This document shows, piece by piece, positions 1-10,110 of a DNA stretch of 64,000 nucleotides (position 1 is its first letter; every line of letters starts with the position of its first letter). Both the position numbers and the translations under genes were made by a program. The stretch spans positions 4,154,001 to 4,218,000 of the forward strand of contig OX337229.1 in the NCBI GenBank assembly GCA_946965045.2. Reading direction: 5' to 3'. The stretch is from Epithemia pelagica. Lineage: Eukaryota; Bacillariophyta; Bacillariophyceae; Surirellales; Surirellaceae. The notes beneath the pieces are model-generated. The model was not told the DNA's origin, searched no databases, and saw only the letters and a program-made list of their open reading frames with translations.

Positions 1-810
1 TCTGGTTGGTATTCACGATGCACGTGCACACCACGATGGAGGAGCCAACAGGAGCCCGTCGGTAGTTGTCCTCTTGTTGGCAACCATCACGGGACTACGT
101 GTCACCTCTCAGGTATTGACTTTCATGTTTCTCATCATACTATAGGTGGAGACCAAGGCCTACTTTCTAAAGCTAGCTGTAGAATCTACGAGAAGAATCC
201 TTTCTCTCTGCGGTATTCGTGTGCTCGGTCGACTGACACGCCGTGGAGGCGGTTCCCACACAGAACTTCGAATGAATGCTAGTGTGGGCGTCCATCGCAC
301 ACCCGCTTCCTCTCCTCGGAATGCCCCACCTGTTATTAGTGTTATGTGTGTGCTCCTTCTCAAAGCGCCTCCAAAAGAGGGGTGGAAGACACATGAAACT
401 CTATATGACACTACGAATCACGAGCAACCCAATTCGAAGCTATACTACTAGCACTAGGTAGTATCCCTCTCCTACTCCTACCTATCTATCCACACTTGTT
501 CTGATATCTTCGTTCCAATGATTCCGTTTCGTACACATGTATATCTCGAGACAAACCATAGATCGGATGCCACGAACAGATTCACCGAACAATACATGAA
601 CTGAAATCGGTTTTGTTGTATCCGGTTTGGATCATGTTTTGCTCATTGTTTTCTCCTCCAAGTACTCTCAAAACAACACGAGAGAGGATTCACCACACAA
701 ACTCTCGCCCAGTAAACCAAACAAAGTCCCTAGTAGAGAAATCTGTTGGATTGTTGGTTGTTTGGCATTTGATTGATTGACCCACCAAGAACCAATCCTC
801 CAAGGCTTTC
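1..810. other. Intergenic, no gene supported
   Basis: I see no convincing gene here. The reading frames are short, lack family motifs and mostly overlap each other on opposite strands. The last 150 bases probably hold the promoter and 5' leader of the methyltransferase that starts at 811. The sequence begins inside an unknown context, so a gene tail at the left edge cannot be excluded. Confidence 0.5.
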
Positions 811-2361
811 ATGTATCCTGTCAAACCTCGCAGCAGTACCATGACCACCATTACCAACAACCCTCGTAGTAGCAGCAGTCCCGTTTTGTTGCTCCCCAAG
901 AAAAAGTCCATGCCCTATGGTCGTCGTGGTGGCAGCAGTAATCAGTACCACTCGTCGTCGACGGGTTTGACGGTGAATCGGTGTTTGTGGATTTTTGTTC
1001 TGGGCTTTGTCTTGGGCAGTCTTACCTTGCATCCCGTATGGACGAACAGCAGCAGTAGTGAAGTTGCACAAGAACAACCAATGGATCTTGTCGTTGTCCC
1101 GGTGAGTCCCGATCGTTCCCTGTCAACCACCACAGAGGCATCCACCGCCAATACCCGAATCTTGTTGGATGAACCAGGATCCATGTTGCGGAGCACCAAA
1201 ACCACAGAGGCATCCTCCCATCACCACCACCACCACGACCATACAAAGGCTACTCGTTTGCGGGACCGTCGTCATTTGCATCCTTCCGTCTTGACGACAA
1301 CGACCAGCCACAACAACAACAAGAAGGACACAGCACTGCTGCCGCCGCAGTCCTCGTCCTTGCTTCGCATGGGCCAAGCCTTGTCCCGTACCCCCATTGG
1401 TCATTTGGGTCCCCAAAAAACCTCTCGTCACAGCCTCTTGTACTATGACACCTTGTTTTATTTGAGTTTGCAGTATGGTCCAGAGGCTCGTTCCTTGTTG
1501 GAAGTGGGATGTGCCGCCGATCCCTTTGTTCAATACTTGACATGGATTCCACAACGAACCTGTGTGGCACCCTATCAAGTCCAATACAATGGCAACAATC
1601 ATGGAGGCAGTACGCGGACCACGCGTCGTCCAGCGACAGATGCTACTACCGTGAAAGCATCATCTTATTCGTCCCGCAACACCCAAGCAACGTCCGACAT
1701 GCAATTTGTACAAGCCGATTTTATGCAGTATCATGGGACACCGCACAATGTTTACAACCTCAAGAGTCCATCATCTACTGCGGCAGCTACCAGCCAGGAC
1801 GACGACTTGTTTGATTTGTTGATTTGCAGTCAAGTCGTGGAACACGTGGCGAATCCCGGAGCCTTTTTGCACAAGCTCGTGTCGACCGCCAAGACGAGTA
1901 TTGTTTCGGTACCCTATCAGTGGCCGGATTGTGGTCCCAATTGTCATCACATTTCCAACAATATTGATTTGAATACCATTTGGTCCTGGACCGCACCGTA
2001 CAATTATGCTCCCCAATATTATGCCATTGTCGACGAAACCCTCCATCCCACCATGACCTCCACGACGACTGCGACCATGACCAAACGCATTGTCTTGGTC
2101 TATCACAATCCCAAGGTGGTCACTGCCAAAGGCAGTGGAGTTAGCCATGCTCCTGTTCTAGCAAATCACAAGCCAGCGGCCCTTCACTCCAAGACAATGA
2201 CCCTCCACTCCGGTAACGGCCAAGACAAGGAAGAATTCGTAGAAGAAGAAGAAGGTGATGACGATGATAGTACCACCGAAGAAGAAGAAGACGGCGAACA
2301 AGGCCACAAGAAGAATACGGCTGCTGCTTCCACTGCTTCCGGTATGGCTAGCATAGAGTAA
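811..2361 (+). CDS. Membrane-anchored SAM-dependent methyltransferase (class I fold)
   Basis: Single-exon frame of 516 residues starting at the first ATG. A hydrophobic segment at about residues 58-75 (CLWIFVLGFVLGSLTLHPVW) follows a basic N-terminus, which suggests a type II signal anchor, plausibly in the Golgi or ER. A low-complexity stalk rich in Ser, Thr and His follows. The catalytic part has a class I SAM-binding motif I at about 230-240 (LLEVGCAADPFVQYL) and a post-motif block DLLICSQVVEHVANPGAFL, typical of methyltransferase type 11/23 families. The C-terminus is an acidic, low-complexity tail. A glycan or small-molecule substrate is possible given the topology, but nothing in the sequence names it. 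The next gene lies 0.8 kb downstream on the same strand. Confidence 0.8.
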   Translation: MYPVKPRSSTMTTITNNPRSSSSPVLLLPKKKSMPYGRRGGSSNQYHSSSTGLTVNRCLWIFVLGFVLGSLTLHPVWTNSSSSEVAQEQPMDLVVVPVSPDRSLSTTTEASTANTRILLDEPGSMLRSTKTTEASSHHHHHHDHTKATRLRDRRHLHPSVLTTTTSHNNNKKDTALLPPQSSSLLRMGQALSRTPIGHLGPQKTSRHSLLYYDTLFYLSLQYGPEARSLLEVGCAADPFVQYLTWIPQRTCVAPYQVQYNGNNHGGSTRTTRRPATDATTVKASSYSSRNTQATSDMQFVQADFMQYHGTPHNVYNLKSPSSTAAATSQDDDLFDLLICSQVVEHVANPGAFLHKLVSTAKTSIVSVPYQWPDCGPNCHHISNNIDLNTIWSWTAPYNYAPQYYAIVDETLHPTMTSTTTATMTKRIVLVYHNPKVVTAKGSGVSHAPVLANHKPAALHSKTMTLHSGNGQDKEEFVEEEEGDDDDSTTEEEEDGEQGHKKNTAAASTASGMASIE

Positions 2362-3193
2362 TGAGAGAAATCTGGATGAGGAATAGAGAGCTGCTGCTGT
2401 ACCAGTCTCTCTCAGACTTGCTGAATTCTTGTGTTTGCCTCTTGAACACTCTTTATGGTTGTCCCTTGTTCTATTCGCCGTTGCCCCAACACCACGGCCA
2501 GAGTCCGTACAACTTCCGTAGGTAGTCAGATAGAATCATTTAGTTGAGATGGTGTTGTGTGTGCCAGCCATGGACCATTGTGACCATTCGACAAGGAATG
2601 GTATATTCTGTCAAGGATATTGTTTATGACACAAAGTTCGGATTTCAGCGTGGAAACGAGTTTGCGGGCAAAGCCCCCAAAGGACAAGCTTTGCCTTTCG
2701 TTGCTTCTTCCTGGACCATCACAGTAGATGTTAATTTCGTGTACACTGTCTGTGATACGGATTTCATGGCTCGACGACTCCAGACAGGGAGGGAGCAGCG
2801 AAACTTCACAGGCATCGTCGTCGTCATTCCCCTCCAAAGAACCGAAACTACCACTGGATCGTCATACGTTCTGTCCAATCCATCGAAATCGAATGCTGTG
2901 TTGTCTGGTTCGGTGATTCTCCACCCGATCACCGAGTGCTCCATTTTATGCGCGCACGGTGAGCTTTGACATATGCGCGCCATTCCTTCAATGAAATCCG
3001 CGACTCAGATAGGAAGCAAGTCTGAGCATTTCCAAAAAGACACGACGCAACACGCAACGGATGGGTGATGAGAAGGGGAAAGTGTGGTGCATTTGAAGAA
3101 CCCATGATCCAAATCCGTCACCTCTTTAAGACTTTTGGTACTACAAGCAGAACCGAAGAGAACAAAGTCACCCATATCGTCATCTGAGAAACA
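2362..3193. other. Intergenic region, weak overlapping frames only
   Basis: This 0.8-kb gap has open frames of 110-140 codons on both strands that overlap (2544-2969 plus, 2645-2983 minus). Neither has a recognisable domain and the two cannot both be coding. I treat the gap as terminator plus promoter for the flanking genes. The last ~70 bases are the leader of the EF-hand gene. Confidence 0.4.
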
Positions 3194-3934
3194 ATGTCAT
3201 CACAGTCGCAGCAGAGTGTCGCGGCGCCCGAGTCGGCTAAAATTGAGGAGGAAACCACCTCGTCGTCGACTCGAGGTTTGTCGGTCAACTTGAGTGGACT
3301 CATGAAGTCGTCTTCGATTTTGACCCGCGCCAAGTTCTTTCGGACGCTTTCCCATTGGGCCTTTACCGTCTGCGATGCCGACGATACCGGTCGAGTGAAT
3401 AAGGATGAATTGTATGCTGGAATCTTGCTCGTCCATGTCAATTTGGCCAAATACGTGGGTGCCGCCGCGTGTTATCCACCCCGTCGAGCCGTCGTGGACC
3501 AATTGTTTGGTGCCTTTGATACACAGCGTGCCGGAACCATTGGAGAAGATGAATTTTTTCAAATCTTGCAAATTTGCACCGTCGACATTGCCAAACGCAT
3601 TGCTGTATACTTTGCCATTTTAATTTTGCTCGTCCCTTACCTGGCCGAAGCCATGATCCATGCCATATTGCACTTGGATGAGCTACTGGGATGGAATTTG
3701 ACCAAGACGCAATTGACCATTTTTCAGTGGATCGAAGCCATTTTGTCGTGGAATCAAGTAGCCGAACAAGTACTGGGATTGGGCCTCCTATTTCTCATCA
3801 TTCCCATTATCTTTGCCTTTATCGATCAACAATCTACCGAAAAAGCTCTTGCTGTGTCCACAAACAGTGATACGGCTCCCACCTCATCGAACGAGGACGG
3901 ATCAAAAGCCAACGATACGAAAAAGAATGTATAA
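3194..3934 (+). CDS. EF-hand membrane protein
   Basis: 246 residues, single exon, ATG preceded by an A-rich context. Two EF-hand loops are visible: residues 61-72 (DADDTGRVNKDE, a canonical Ca2+ loop with D at 1 and 3, G at 6, E at 12) and residues 109-120 (DTQRAGTIGEDE, a weaker loop with R and A at positions 4 and 5). Two hydrophobic stretches follow, about 137-152 and 193-210, so the protein is probably membrane-embedded with the EF-hand pair on one face. The C-terminus is polar and Ser/Thr/Asn-rich. The likely role is Ca2+-dependent regulation at a membrane. No named family was recognised. Confidence 0.75.
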   Translation: MSSQSQQSVAAPESAKIEEETTSSSTRGLSVNLSGLMKSSSILTRAKFFRTLSHWAFTVCDADDTGRVNKDELYAGILLVHVNLAKYVGAAACYPPRRAVVDQLFGAFDTQRAGTIGEDEFFQILQICTVDIAKRIAVYFAILILLVPYLAEAMIHAILHLDELLGWNLTKTQLTIFQWIEAILSWNQVAEQVLGLGLLFLIIPIIFAFIDQQSTEKALAVSTNSDTAPTSSNEDGSKANDTKKNV

Positions 3935-4179
3935 GAATCATTTTTACAAACAAATACACACAAGAGAATCTGTTTGCATTGTATTATTTATAATTTTGAA
4001 TCTCTCTCTGTATCCCAGGGTGTTTATGTTGACGGGCTCTCTCTCTCTCTCTCTATCAGCTCTGTGACTCATCTAGGATTGCAATGTGTCATCCTCTCAA
4101 TCAATGTGTGATTTGTAAAAATATGAATATGTGCTCTTCCCGTTAAAAGAGTTTCCGATCGTAACAATAAATGACTTGT

Positions 4180-5493
4180 TTATGCTTGAGGTTGGTCCGG
4201 TCGTTGTTCATTCAGGTCCTGTCCAGCAACACCGATAGGACTTCGCCCAAAACGTCGTGCTCCAAAGCAAAAGGAAGATCGGTAAGACCATAGTTCCGCT
4301 TTTTCACCGTCTTTGGTCCGAAACATGATGGAAACTAGTCTTCGACGAGCAATGATTCCATGGTTCGAGCTTCGATATTCACATTCGGCCGTGGCAAACC
4401 TCATACCACTGCGACAGGGATCCAAGACAAACAGGTTAAAGACATCATTTCGCAGCCGTGCGTGTTCCGATCGCGGCAAGCTACCATCCAGTCGGAAAAA
4501 CCCGTTCGTTACCTTGTCCATAACTTCTCGTAGCGACGAGATTGTGGGGGGATATTGTGCTTCCTCGACTTTCGCCTCGGGTTGTTTCTTGTTCTTGCGT
4601 GTGCCCTTCTTTTTCCGTCTACCCCTGAGACGCGATTTGGGTAGGTTTCGTTCTTCCTCTTCTTCGACATTCTGTCCCACAAGAGATATTTGAGCTTTCA
4701 TTCCACTGTACCGACTTCGGTGGATATCGCACTCTTGAAACTCTCGCAGTTGCTTGACTGCCTGCAGCCGCGGATAGCGCAACACGACACCCTCGGGCAA
4801 AAACCCTGGTTGCAAAAACTCCCACTCCGCAACCATGCGATTGATCAAAGTCTCCTTATCAGGAATAGACCACCCCCATTGCAATCGAACCTCTTGTTCC
4901 ACGTCTTGGTAATACACCACGGGTAATCGTGGTTCGCCTGCGGTACCGTGTGTTCGGTCGGGCAAGGGGGTAGCATTTTGTAACGGCGATTGGTGATCGA
5001 GACGTCGTTCCGCCACTCCCCGTAATCGTCCATTCACACCACGCAACGTGCGCAAACAGGAGTTGGAACAAAAGGACAAGACATGATCCACCAAATCCTC
5101 CGGTTGTTGATTGTCCGAAAACAACAACGACAAACCAGTCTGTGATGGGAATGATGAGTCGCCTTTTATGGCGAATTCAACCGTCATGCTCTCCTTTTTC
5201 TTGTCTTCTTCTTCATCGTCATCATCGTTATCTATCCGAGCATCTTGGCCGTCTTCGCTGGCAACTGTTTTACTGCAGGAGACAGACGACAGAGAGACAA
5301 CTGCGCTGTTATTGTCATCATCCGTTCGTGTCTCACGGAATCTTCTTGTGGATCGAGTTTCATTGTCATCGTGATCATCGCCCTCCAAAGTCTCGTCATG
5401 CGAGCGTTTTGGAGGAGATTCTTTCGTGGAGGTGTCAAACCTCACAACCGAGGACTTTTTCAGGACCATGGTGCGATCTGATGTTTGGTCCAT
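4180..5493 (-). CDS. Hypothetical protein with F-box-like segment
   Basis: The first ATG in frame is at 5493 (MDQTSDRTMVLKK), giving about 437 residues. The N-terminal third is acidic and low-complexity. A segment DLVDHVLSFCSNSCLRTLRG resembles the helical start of an F-box, where a protein would bind Skp1 in a ubiquitin ligase, but this is a weak match. The middle contains a strongly basic run (RLRGRRKKKGTRKNKKQ) that could be a nuclear localisation signal. A compact C-terminal part with several Cys and aromatic residues has no recognised family. It is convergent with the EF-hand gene (3' ends 246 bp apart). Expression is plausible, function unknown. Confidence 0.6.
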   Translation of the reverse strand: MDQTSDRTMVLKKSSVVRFDTSTKESPPKRSHDETLEGDDHDDNETRSTRRFRETRTDDDNNSAVVSLSSVSCSKTVASEDGQDARIDNDDDDEEEDKKKESMTVEFAIKGDSSFPSQTGLSLLFSDNQQPEDLVDHVLSFCSNSCLRTLRGVNGRLRGVAERRLDHQSPLQNATPLPDRTHGTAGEPRLPVVYYQDVEQEVRLQWGWSIPDKETLINRMVAEWEFLQPGFLPEGVVLRYPRLQAVKQLREFQECDIHRSRYSGMKAQISLVGQNVEEEEERNLPKSRLRGRRKKKGTRKNKKQPEAKVEEAQYPPTISSLREVMDKVTNGFFRLDGSLPRSEHARLRNDVFNLFVLDPCRSGMRFATAECEYRSSNHGIIARRRLVSIMFRTKDGEKAELWSYRSSFCFGARRFGRSPIGVAGQDLNEQRPDQPQA

Positions 5494-5913
5494 CGCAAAT
5501 AAGAGCAAGACTCGCCTCTGTTGACGCGGGCTTGTCTGTGTCTATTAGTGTGTGTGTCCTCTACACAGAAGTTTCTTACGACAGGTTGTTGGGGACCCGG
5601 ATAATGAAGAATCTGCTGTGACTGACGGAGACCCGTAGGTCTGGAAATGAAGAAGGACAGGGGGAAGGAACGGCCTTGCCGACCGCGGACAGAGAAGGGA
5701 AAAGTCGCAAGTCACCAACAAATGACGGCAGAAAACGAGGGCTTAGGCTGAGACTCTATCGAGCAAACCTCGTTACCAGATACGTTCTTGCTTCCAACAC
5801 TAGGCTCATCAGAATAAAGAAGAGTGAAATGGAAATGATTTAGCGCATCGTAGATCGTAACTCGGTCCGCTCGAGCTATGCTCATGATGTTGCGAATTGC
5901 GAAAGTCCCCTCT
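5494..5913. other. Intergenic flank left of the large transposon
   Basis: About 420 bases between the start of the minus-strand hypothetical gene and the left target duplication of the transposon. No gene or structured repeat was seen. It should contain the promoter of the 5493 gene, reading leftward. It is pre-insertion host sequence. Confidence 0.4.
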
Positions 5914-5918
5914 CAAGC
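5914..5918. repeat. Target-site duplication CAAGC, left
   Basis: Five bases directly outside the left terminal repeat, identical to 12761-12765 outside the right one. It marks the insertion site of the large transposon. Confidence 0.7.
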
Positions 5919-5951
5919 TACAAGCTGGTTCACGTTGCGGAGTGCATGAGT
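5919..5951 (+). repeat. Left terminal inverted repeat of the large transposon
   Basis: 33 bases beginning TACAAGCTGGTTCACG. It matches the reverse complement of 12728-12760 except at positions 4 and 15. Similarity ends abruptly after GCATGAGT. Confidence 0.88.
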
Positions 5952-6156
5952 TTTTCATAGTGGGAAATTGTATTCTACACTTTAACCCACAGTACCCCAG
6001 CGTTTCGGATCACTTACGGTTTTCGTGTTCCTCACATTTTGTCACGCACATATTGAAAAATGCAAAATGCAATAACGACTTGTGACCGCTTCATGCGACG
6101 ATGGCCATTCGCCGGTCGAAATGCGAAACACCACCCAACCTAATCGATAGGATAGA

Positions 6157-6164
6157 TATAAAAG
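6157..6164 (+). promoter_or_regulatory. Candidate TATA box for the transposase gene
   Basis: TATAAAAG lies about 135 bases upstream of the transposase ATG, inside the element and after the left terminal repeat. Position and sequence fit a core promoter, but no transcript start is known. Confidence 0.35.
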
Positions 6165-6298
6165 TAGTAGAAAATCATAGGGGTGTCGCGCATTTTGACC
6201 TGTGGTTCAGTCTACAGGAGCAGTGAAAGTAGCTACTGTCGAACATCGTGGGCAGTCCCCTCATCCTCCATCTCTCTGCCTGTGCCCGAACAGACAAA

Positions 6299-9200
6299 AT
6301 GGTTCAATCATATACAGGGCCATACACAACCATATGCGACGAATTTGGCTTCAGATGCCATCCAATACGCTTCCTCTGGACAAACCGGTGGATTATTGAC
6401 GCTGAGATTGCCATCTTCTTGAAGCAGTGGATTCCGGAATTATCCGACGCAACAATGATGAATCGATCTTTAATGCGCTCAGGTAGTGAATGGCGACTCC
6501 ATTTCCTATCGCAAGAGTGGAATCCCAAGGGTATCTACCGCCACGAGGTGCGACGTCGAGGTGGGAAACAAATATTCTACTATGTTTCGGCTCGTCAGAC
6601 CGATCCACCACCTCAATTCAACCACACTATTGACGAGTGGCTTAAATTCATAAGCCACAATCGGATTCGAATTGGAGGGAGGAACAAACGCAAGAAACCC
6701 ACAACACCAATCAAGGATGATGAAACTGCCACAACGGCAGCGTCATCACCACCAAGCCCAGAGCAGATTTTGGAAGAGGCACTGGAAACCACCACAACAA
6801 CAACAACCACAGGCACAGGAAACGACAATGGAAACAACAACAACAACGAGCATTCCAATGCCTCCAGTGACTCTTCTGCCGTAGATTTCTTCGACCGGCC
6901 CGTTGTGAGCAAAATCTTTGGTCCGAGAGTGAATGGGGAGACAACAAGAAAGAAGCTGGAACGGTGGATTGAGTCACTTGAAATGGCGGAACAACGGTTT
7001 GATTGTTTTTTGACTCTTGTCAACAAGGGCCAAGATGAGCCACCGCCAAACTCTTGTGTCCCAAAGATGCTTATGAGGATGCGGGTGCTGAGGCTTGCGT
7101 ATGAGCGAGCCCTGCACACCATGGAGGATGGTGCCACGTGGACTTCGTGTTGCAAATATGCAACCGAACGGAGTAGAATCTCAAAAAGCGGTCTGCAGAA
7201 TTGGCGGACTGTGCAAAGAGCCAACGTTGCATTCCGGTTCAGCGGCAAGTTCCTGCATCCAAACTGGTACATCCAGATTGGGAAGAAGCCGTGCCCATGC
7301 TTTCTGGCTCAATATCCAGAAGCACTCCCATTGCTGCAGAAGTGGGCGAGCCAACATCTGGAGACCCTCTCCTGCGAGATGGCAGCCATGTACATTCGAG
7401 ACAGTTTGATCCCATTGATATATAAAAAAGAGCAACAGGCGGACACCGAAGATGGGGAGCCATCCACAGAGCCGCTCACGTTGGACGAGTTCCGTCAAAA
7501 AGTGAATCTCCCCAGTGTTTCAGTCGGTGCGGCATGAAAGATTCTCACATATGCTGGGTTTCGATTCTCTGAAACAAAGAAGACATACTACACGGACCGT
7601 CACGAGGACGCCGACAATGTTCAAGCCCGGAAGCAGTTCATTTCAAAATACTTCGAGTTGGAAAAGCTTGCGCATCGATGGATTCAGATTCCATCCGACC
7701 AAGCAATCAAACTAGAAAACGGGGAGATTGAGGGTGTCTCCGAAAAGCTCATGAAGGATGTTTGGGCTTTCGAGTTTCGAGACCCTTCAACGAACCAAAC
7801 AATGCGAGAATACCATGTAGATTGTTTTCCTGATGTGTTTTCATCATACATTAGAGATGAAAACAAGCTGCTGGGAGGAAATTTGTCGCATCGTTTCCCT
7901 TCTGAGCGTCGTCCTGTTGTGCTTGTTGGCCAAGATGAAGCCATTTTCAAGCAATGGTCCTTCTCGAAGAAGAGTTGGGGGGACCACAAAGGGCGTGGAG
8001 TTCTTTTGCCCAAAGACGACGGGCACGGTTTAATGCTTAGTGCATTCGTGAGTCGCGCATGGGGGTTCTATTCAGACAACTCAGGCGAAGTTGTCCTGCT
8101 CACCCCCGAGAAGCTTGAGGCAATCAATCAATCTCGTCGAGCGCAGACGTACTTGGCCGAGGACTCTGCCAGTCAAGTACTTGGTGGCAGCAGCAAGCGG
8201 ATCCGGCAGATCACGGATGCCAGTGCGTTCTGCACGTATTTTGACTATGGATCCAACAATGATGGCTGGTGGAACTACGATCACATGGCCCTCCAATTTG
8301 AGGACTTGGTTGATTGTTTGATGGTCCTCTATCCATCCTTTGATTTCGCTTTTCTCTTTGACAACAGTAGCGGTCATGGACGAAAACAGAAGGATGGGCT
8401 CAACGAGAAGACCATGAACAAGGATTGGGGTGGAGTGGTACCCAAAATGCATGAGACAATTGTTGAGTGCATCGGTCCATATCCACACCCTCATCGTCTT
8501 CAGCCAGGGTCGAAGCAATCCATGGTATACACGGATGCGGACCCTGGCCCATTTGCTTATAAGGGTGTTCCTCTCACTGAGGAGCAACGACAACGAATGA
8601 AGTTCGACCACCCAACCAATCAAACAAAGAAACACAAGCTGTCCAAGAAAGAATTGATTGGTGAGCTCATTCGCCATGACATTCAACAAGGAGCTCAACA
8701 TGGCGACAGGGCACTTCAAGCCTACCATTCCAAATCCCTTGACCAGCTCCAGGCAATTTCAACAGCAAGGCAGCTACCAACCGAGGTAGACCGAGTTGTC
8801 ATGGAGCAGGGCTGGCTCGGGCAACCAAAGGGTCTCTTCCAAGTTCTGGGCGAGCGTGGTTTCATTGACACCACCAAGCTCCAGGAATACCGCAAGGACA
8901 TGAGTAAGACATGGTTGGATGGTTCAGGACAGGTCCGTGAGGACAAGATGGAGGAATACAAGAAGTATTCCTTGACTTACCTGATGGGATCGTGCGAGGA
9001 CTTCAAGAATGAGAGATCAGCCCTCGAACAACTGGCGGCTGATCTCTCGCAGCGATATTCTCGCAACCTTGAAATCCTCGTCACACCAAAATACCACTGC
9101 GAACTGGCGGGTGAAGGGATCGAGTACGCATGGGGTCTTGGGAAGCGATACTTCCGACGCTTGACAAGAAACAAGAAAGGCAACAAGACGAAGTTCATGC

Positions 9201-9448
9201 AAGTGGTGAGAGACAGTATGGGGAAAGTTTCGCTGAGAACCGTTCGCAGGTTCTCAGCGAAAGCAAGGCGGTACATGCTTACCTATTTGTTGTTTGACAG
9301 CAGGAATCAAAGTGCAACAGATGACATCCTGTTTGTCGAAATCGAGAAGTATGTGAATGTGAGTATGAAGACTCACCGGTGCACGCTCGATCAAGAGCAC
9401 TCGTTCATCCAGCAAGTCTGGAAGGAGGCACAAGAAGCAGAACGCTGA
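6299..9448 (+). pseudogene. DDE transposase, one in-frame stop (TGA at 7535)
   Basis: One reading frame runs from ATG 6299 to the stop at 9446-9448, about 1,049 codons, interrupted only by TGA at 7535-7537. Frame and protein character continue across the stop: the part after it (KILTYAGFRF, then YYTDRHEDADNV) is the kind of block that precedes the catalytic core in related transposases. The N-terminal part holds a polar region with Thr/Asn runs and a helical, probably DNA-binding part. The catalytic acids are visible in GQDEAIF (about codon 546), FLFDNSSGHG (about codon 688) and GIEYAWG (about codon 942, after PKYHCEL). The stop most simply reflects a Trp codon TGG changed to TGA. A 39-nt intron at 7502-7540 would also remove it but is implausibly short. 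No frameshift was seen, so the copy is young. It would mobilise the element in the nucleus if expressed by readthrough or from an intact sister copy. Confidence 0.85.
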
Positions 9449-9798
9449 AATTCATATTGTAACACATTTACGTACCATAGAACTCCTCTTCATCTTCATA
9501 CTTGTAGGCTTGTCATGCACGAGACTCTGTTTCACTTTTTCCTGAAGCAAATTTTATGAGAGAATCTTTTTTGTACCTCTCAAGTGCTGCGAAGTTCATT
9601 GGTGACACCAAAAATAGACTGGTCCACAGTGTACAAACGACAGTCTGATGACTGTCAATGCGGTTTTCACTCTCATTCGGAAGCTCAAAGGGGTTGGCGT
9701 TTCTGCGCCTTCTCCAAAAAGTGCAGCAGTCCAAGTTCATAAAAGTGCAGCAGTCAGAATTTTTCGACAGCGACAAAGTGCAGCAGCCTGCAACAGCC
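9449..9798. other. Gap after transposase inside the transposon
   Basis: About 350 bases between the transposase stop and the ATG of the basic frame. No conserved gene is seen. It contains a short run of related CAGCAGT-type units around 9725-9790 (AAGTGCAGCAG repeated three times), which may be a leader or binding-site cluster for the next gene. Confidence 0.35.
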
Positions 9799-10110
9799 AT
9801 GGGAAAGCGACAGACACGTTCCGCTACAAAGCAACAGGCGAGTTCCGCAAGAACACGAACAAGAGCAGCAAAGCCGCCTCGTCGCATGCAGCAAAATCGA
9901 AAATACAAAATGGATGAGCTCAATCAGAAACAACGAGCGAGGAAGAAGATTGCAACAACGAGAACGCCACGGGCAGTGAAGCCCACGGCTCCAAAGGCAA
10001 ACCTGTTGGCACAGCAATCAAACACTATGCTCCAAGTAAATACAACAATAAGAAAGGGTCGGGAATCAACAAGAAACACAAGAACAATCTACTTGTCGAA
10101 GGGACAATGA
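9799..10110 (+). CDS. Small Lys/Arg-rich protein upstream of the SET gene
   Basis: From the ATG at 9799, in a good context (GCCATGG), a frame of 103 codons encodes a very basic, Ala/Thr/Gln-rich chain (it begins MGKRQTRSATKQQ), which looks like a DNA-binding or nuclear tail. It ends at 10108-10110, overlapping the SET-domain ATG (10107) in another frame. The SET frame itself stays open upstream to about 9918 and there reads like ordinary protein (for example KPVGTAIKHYAP, LLVEGTMMVD). The two may therefore be one gene split by a frameshift or an unrecognised intron. I found no convincing splice pair. Treat this as a possible N-terminal extension of the SET protein. Confidence 0.4.
   Translation: MGKRQTRSATKQQASSARTRTRAAKPPRRMQQNRKYKMDELNQKQRARKKIATTRTPRAVKPTAPKANLLAQQSNTMLQVNTTIRKGRESTRNTRTIYLSKGQ

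Noticed and set aside
2544-2983. Overlapping 141- and 112-codon frames on opposite strands
   Set aside because: No motif, no good start context, and they exclude one another.
6613-7272. 219-codon minus-strand frame
   Set aside because: Antisense shadow of the transposase low-complexity region, without any domain.
7502-7540. A 39-nt intron removing the transposase TGA
   Set aside because: It is in phase and has GT and AG, but it is shorter than any other intron in the window (minimum 65 nt) and lacks a good acceptor tract.
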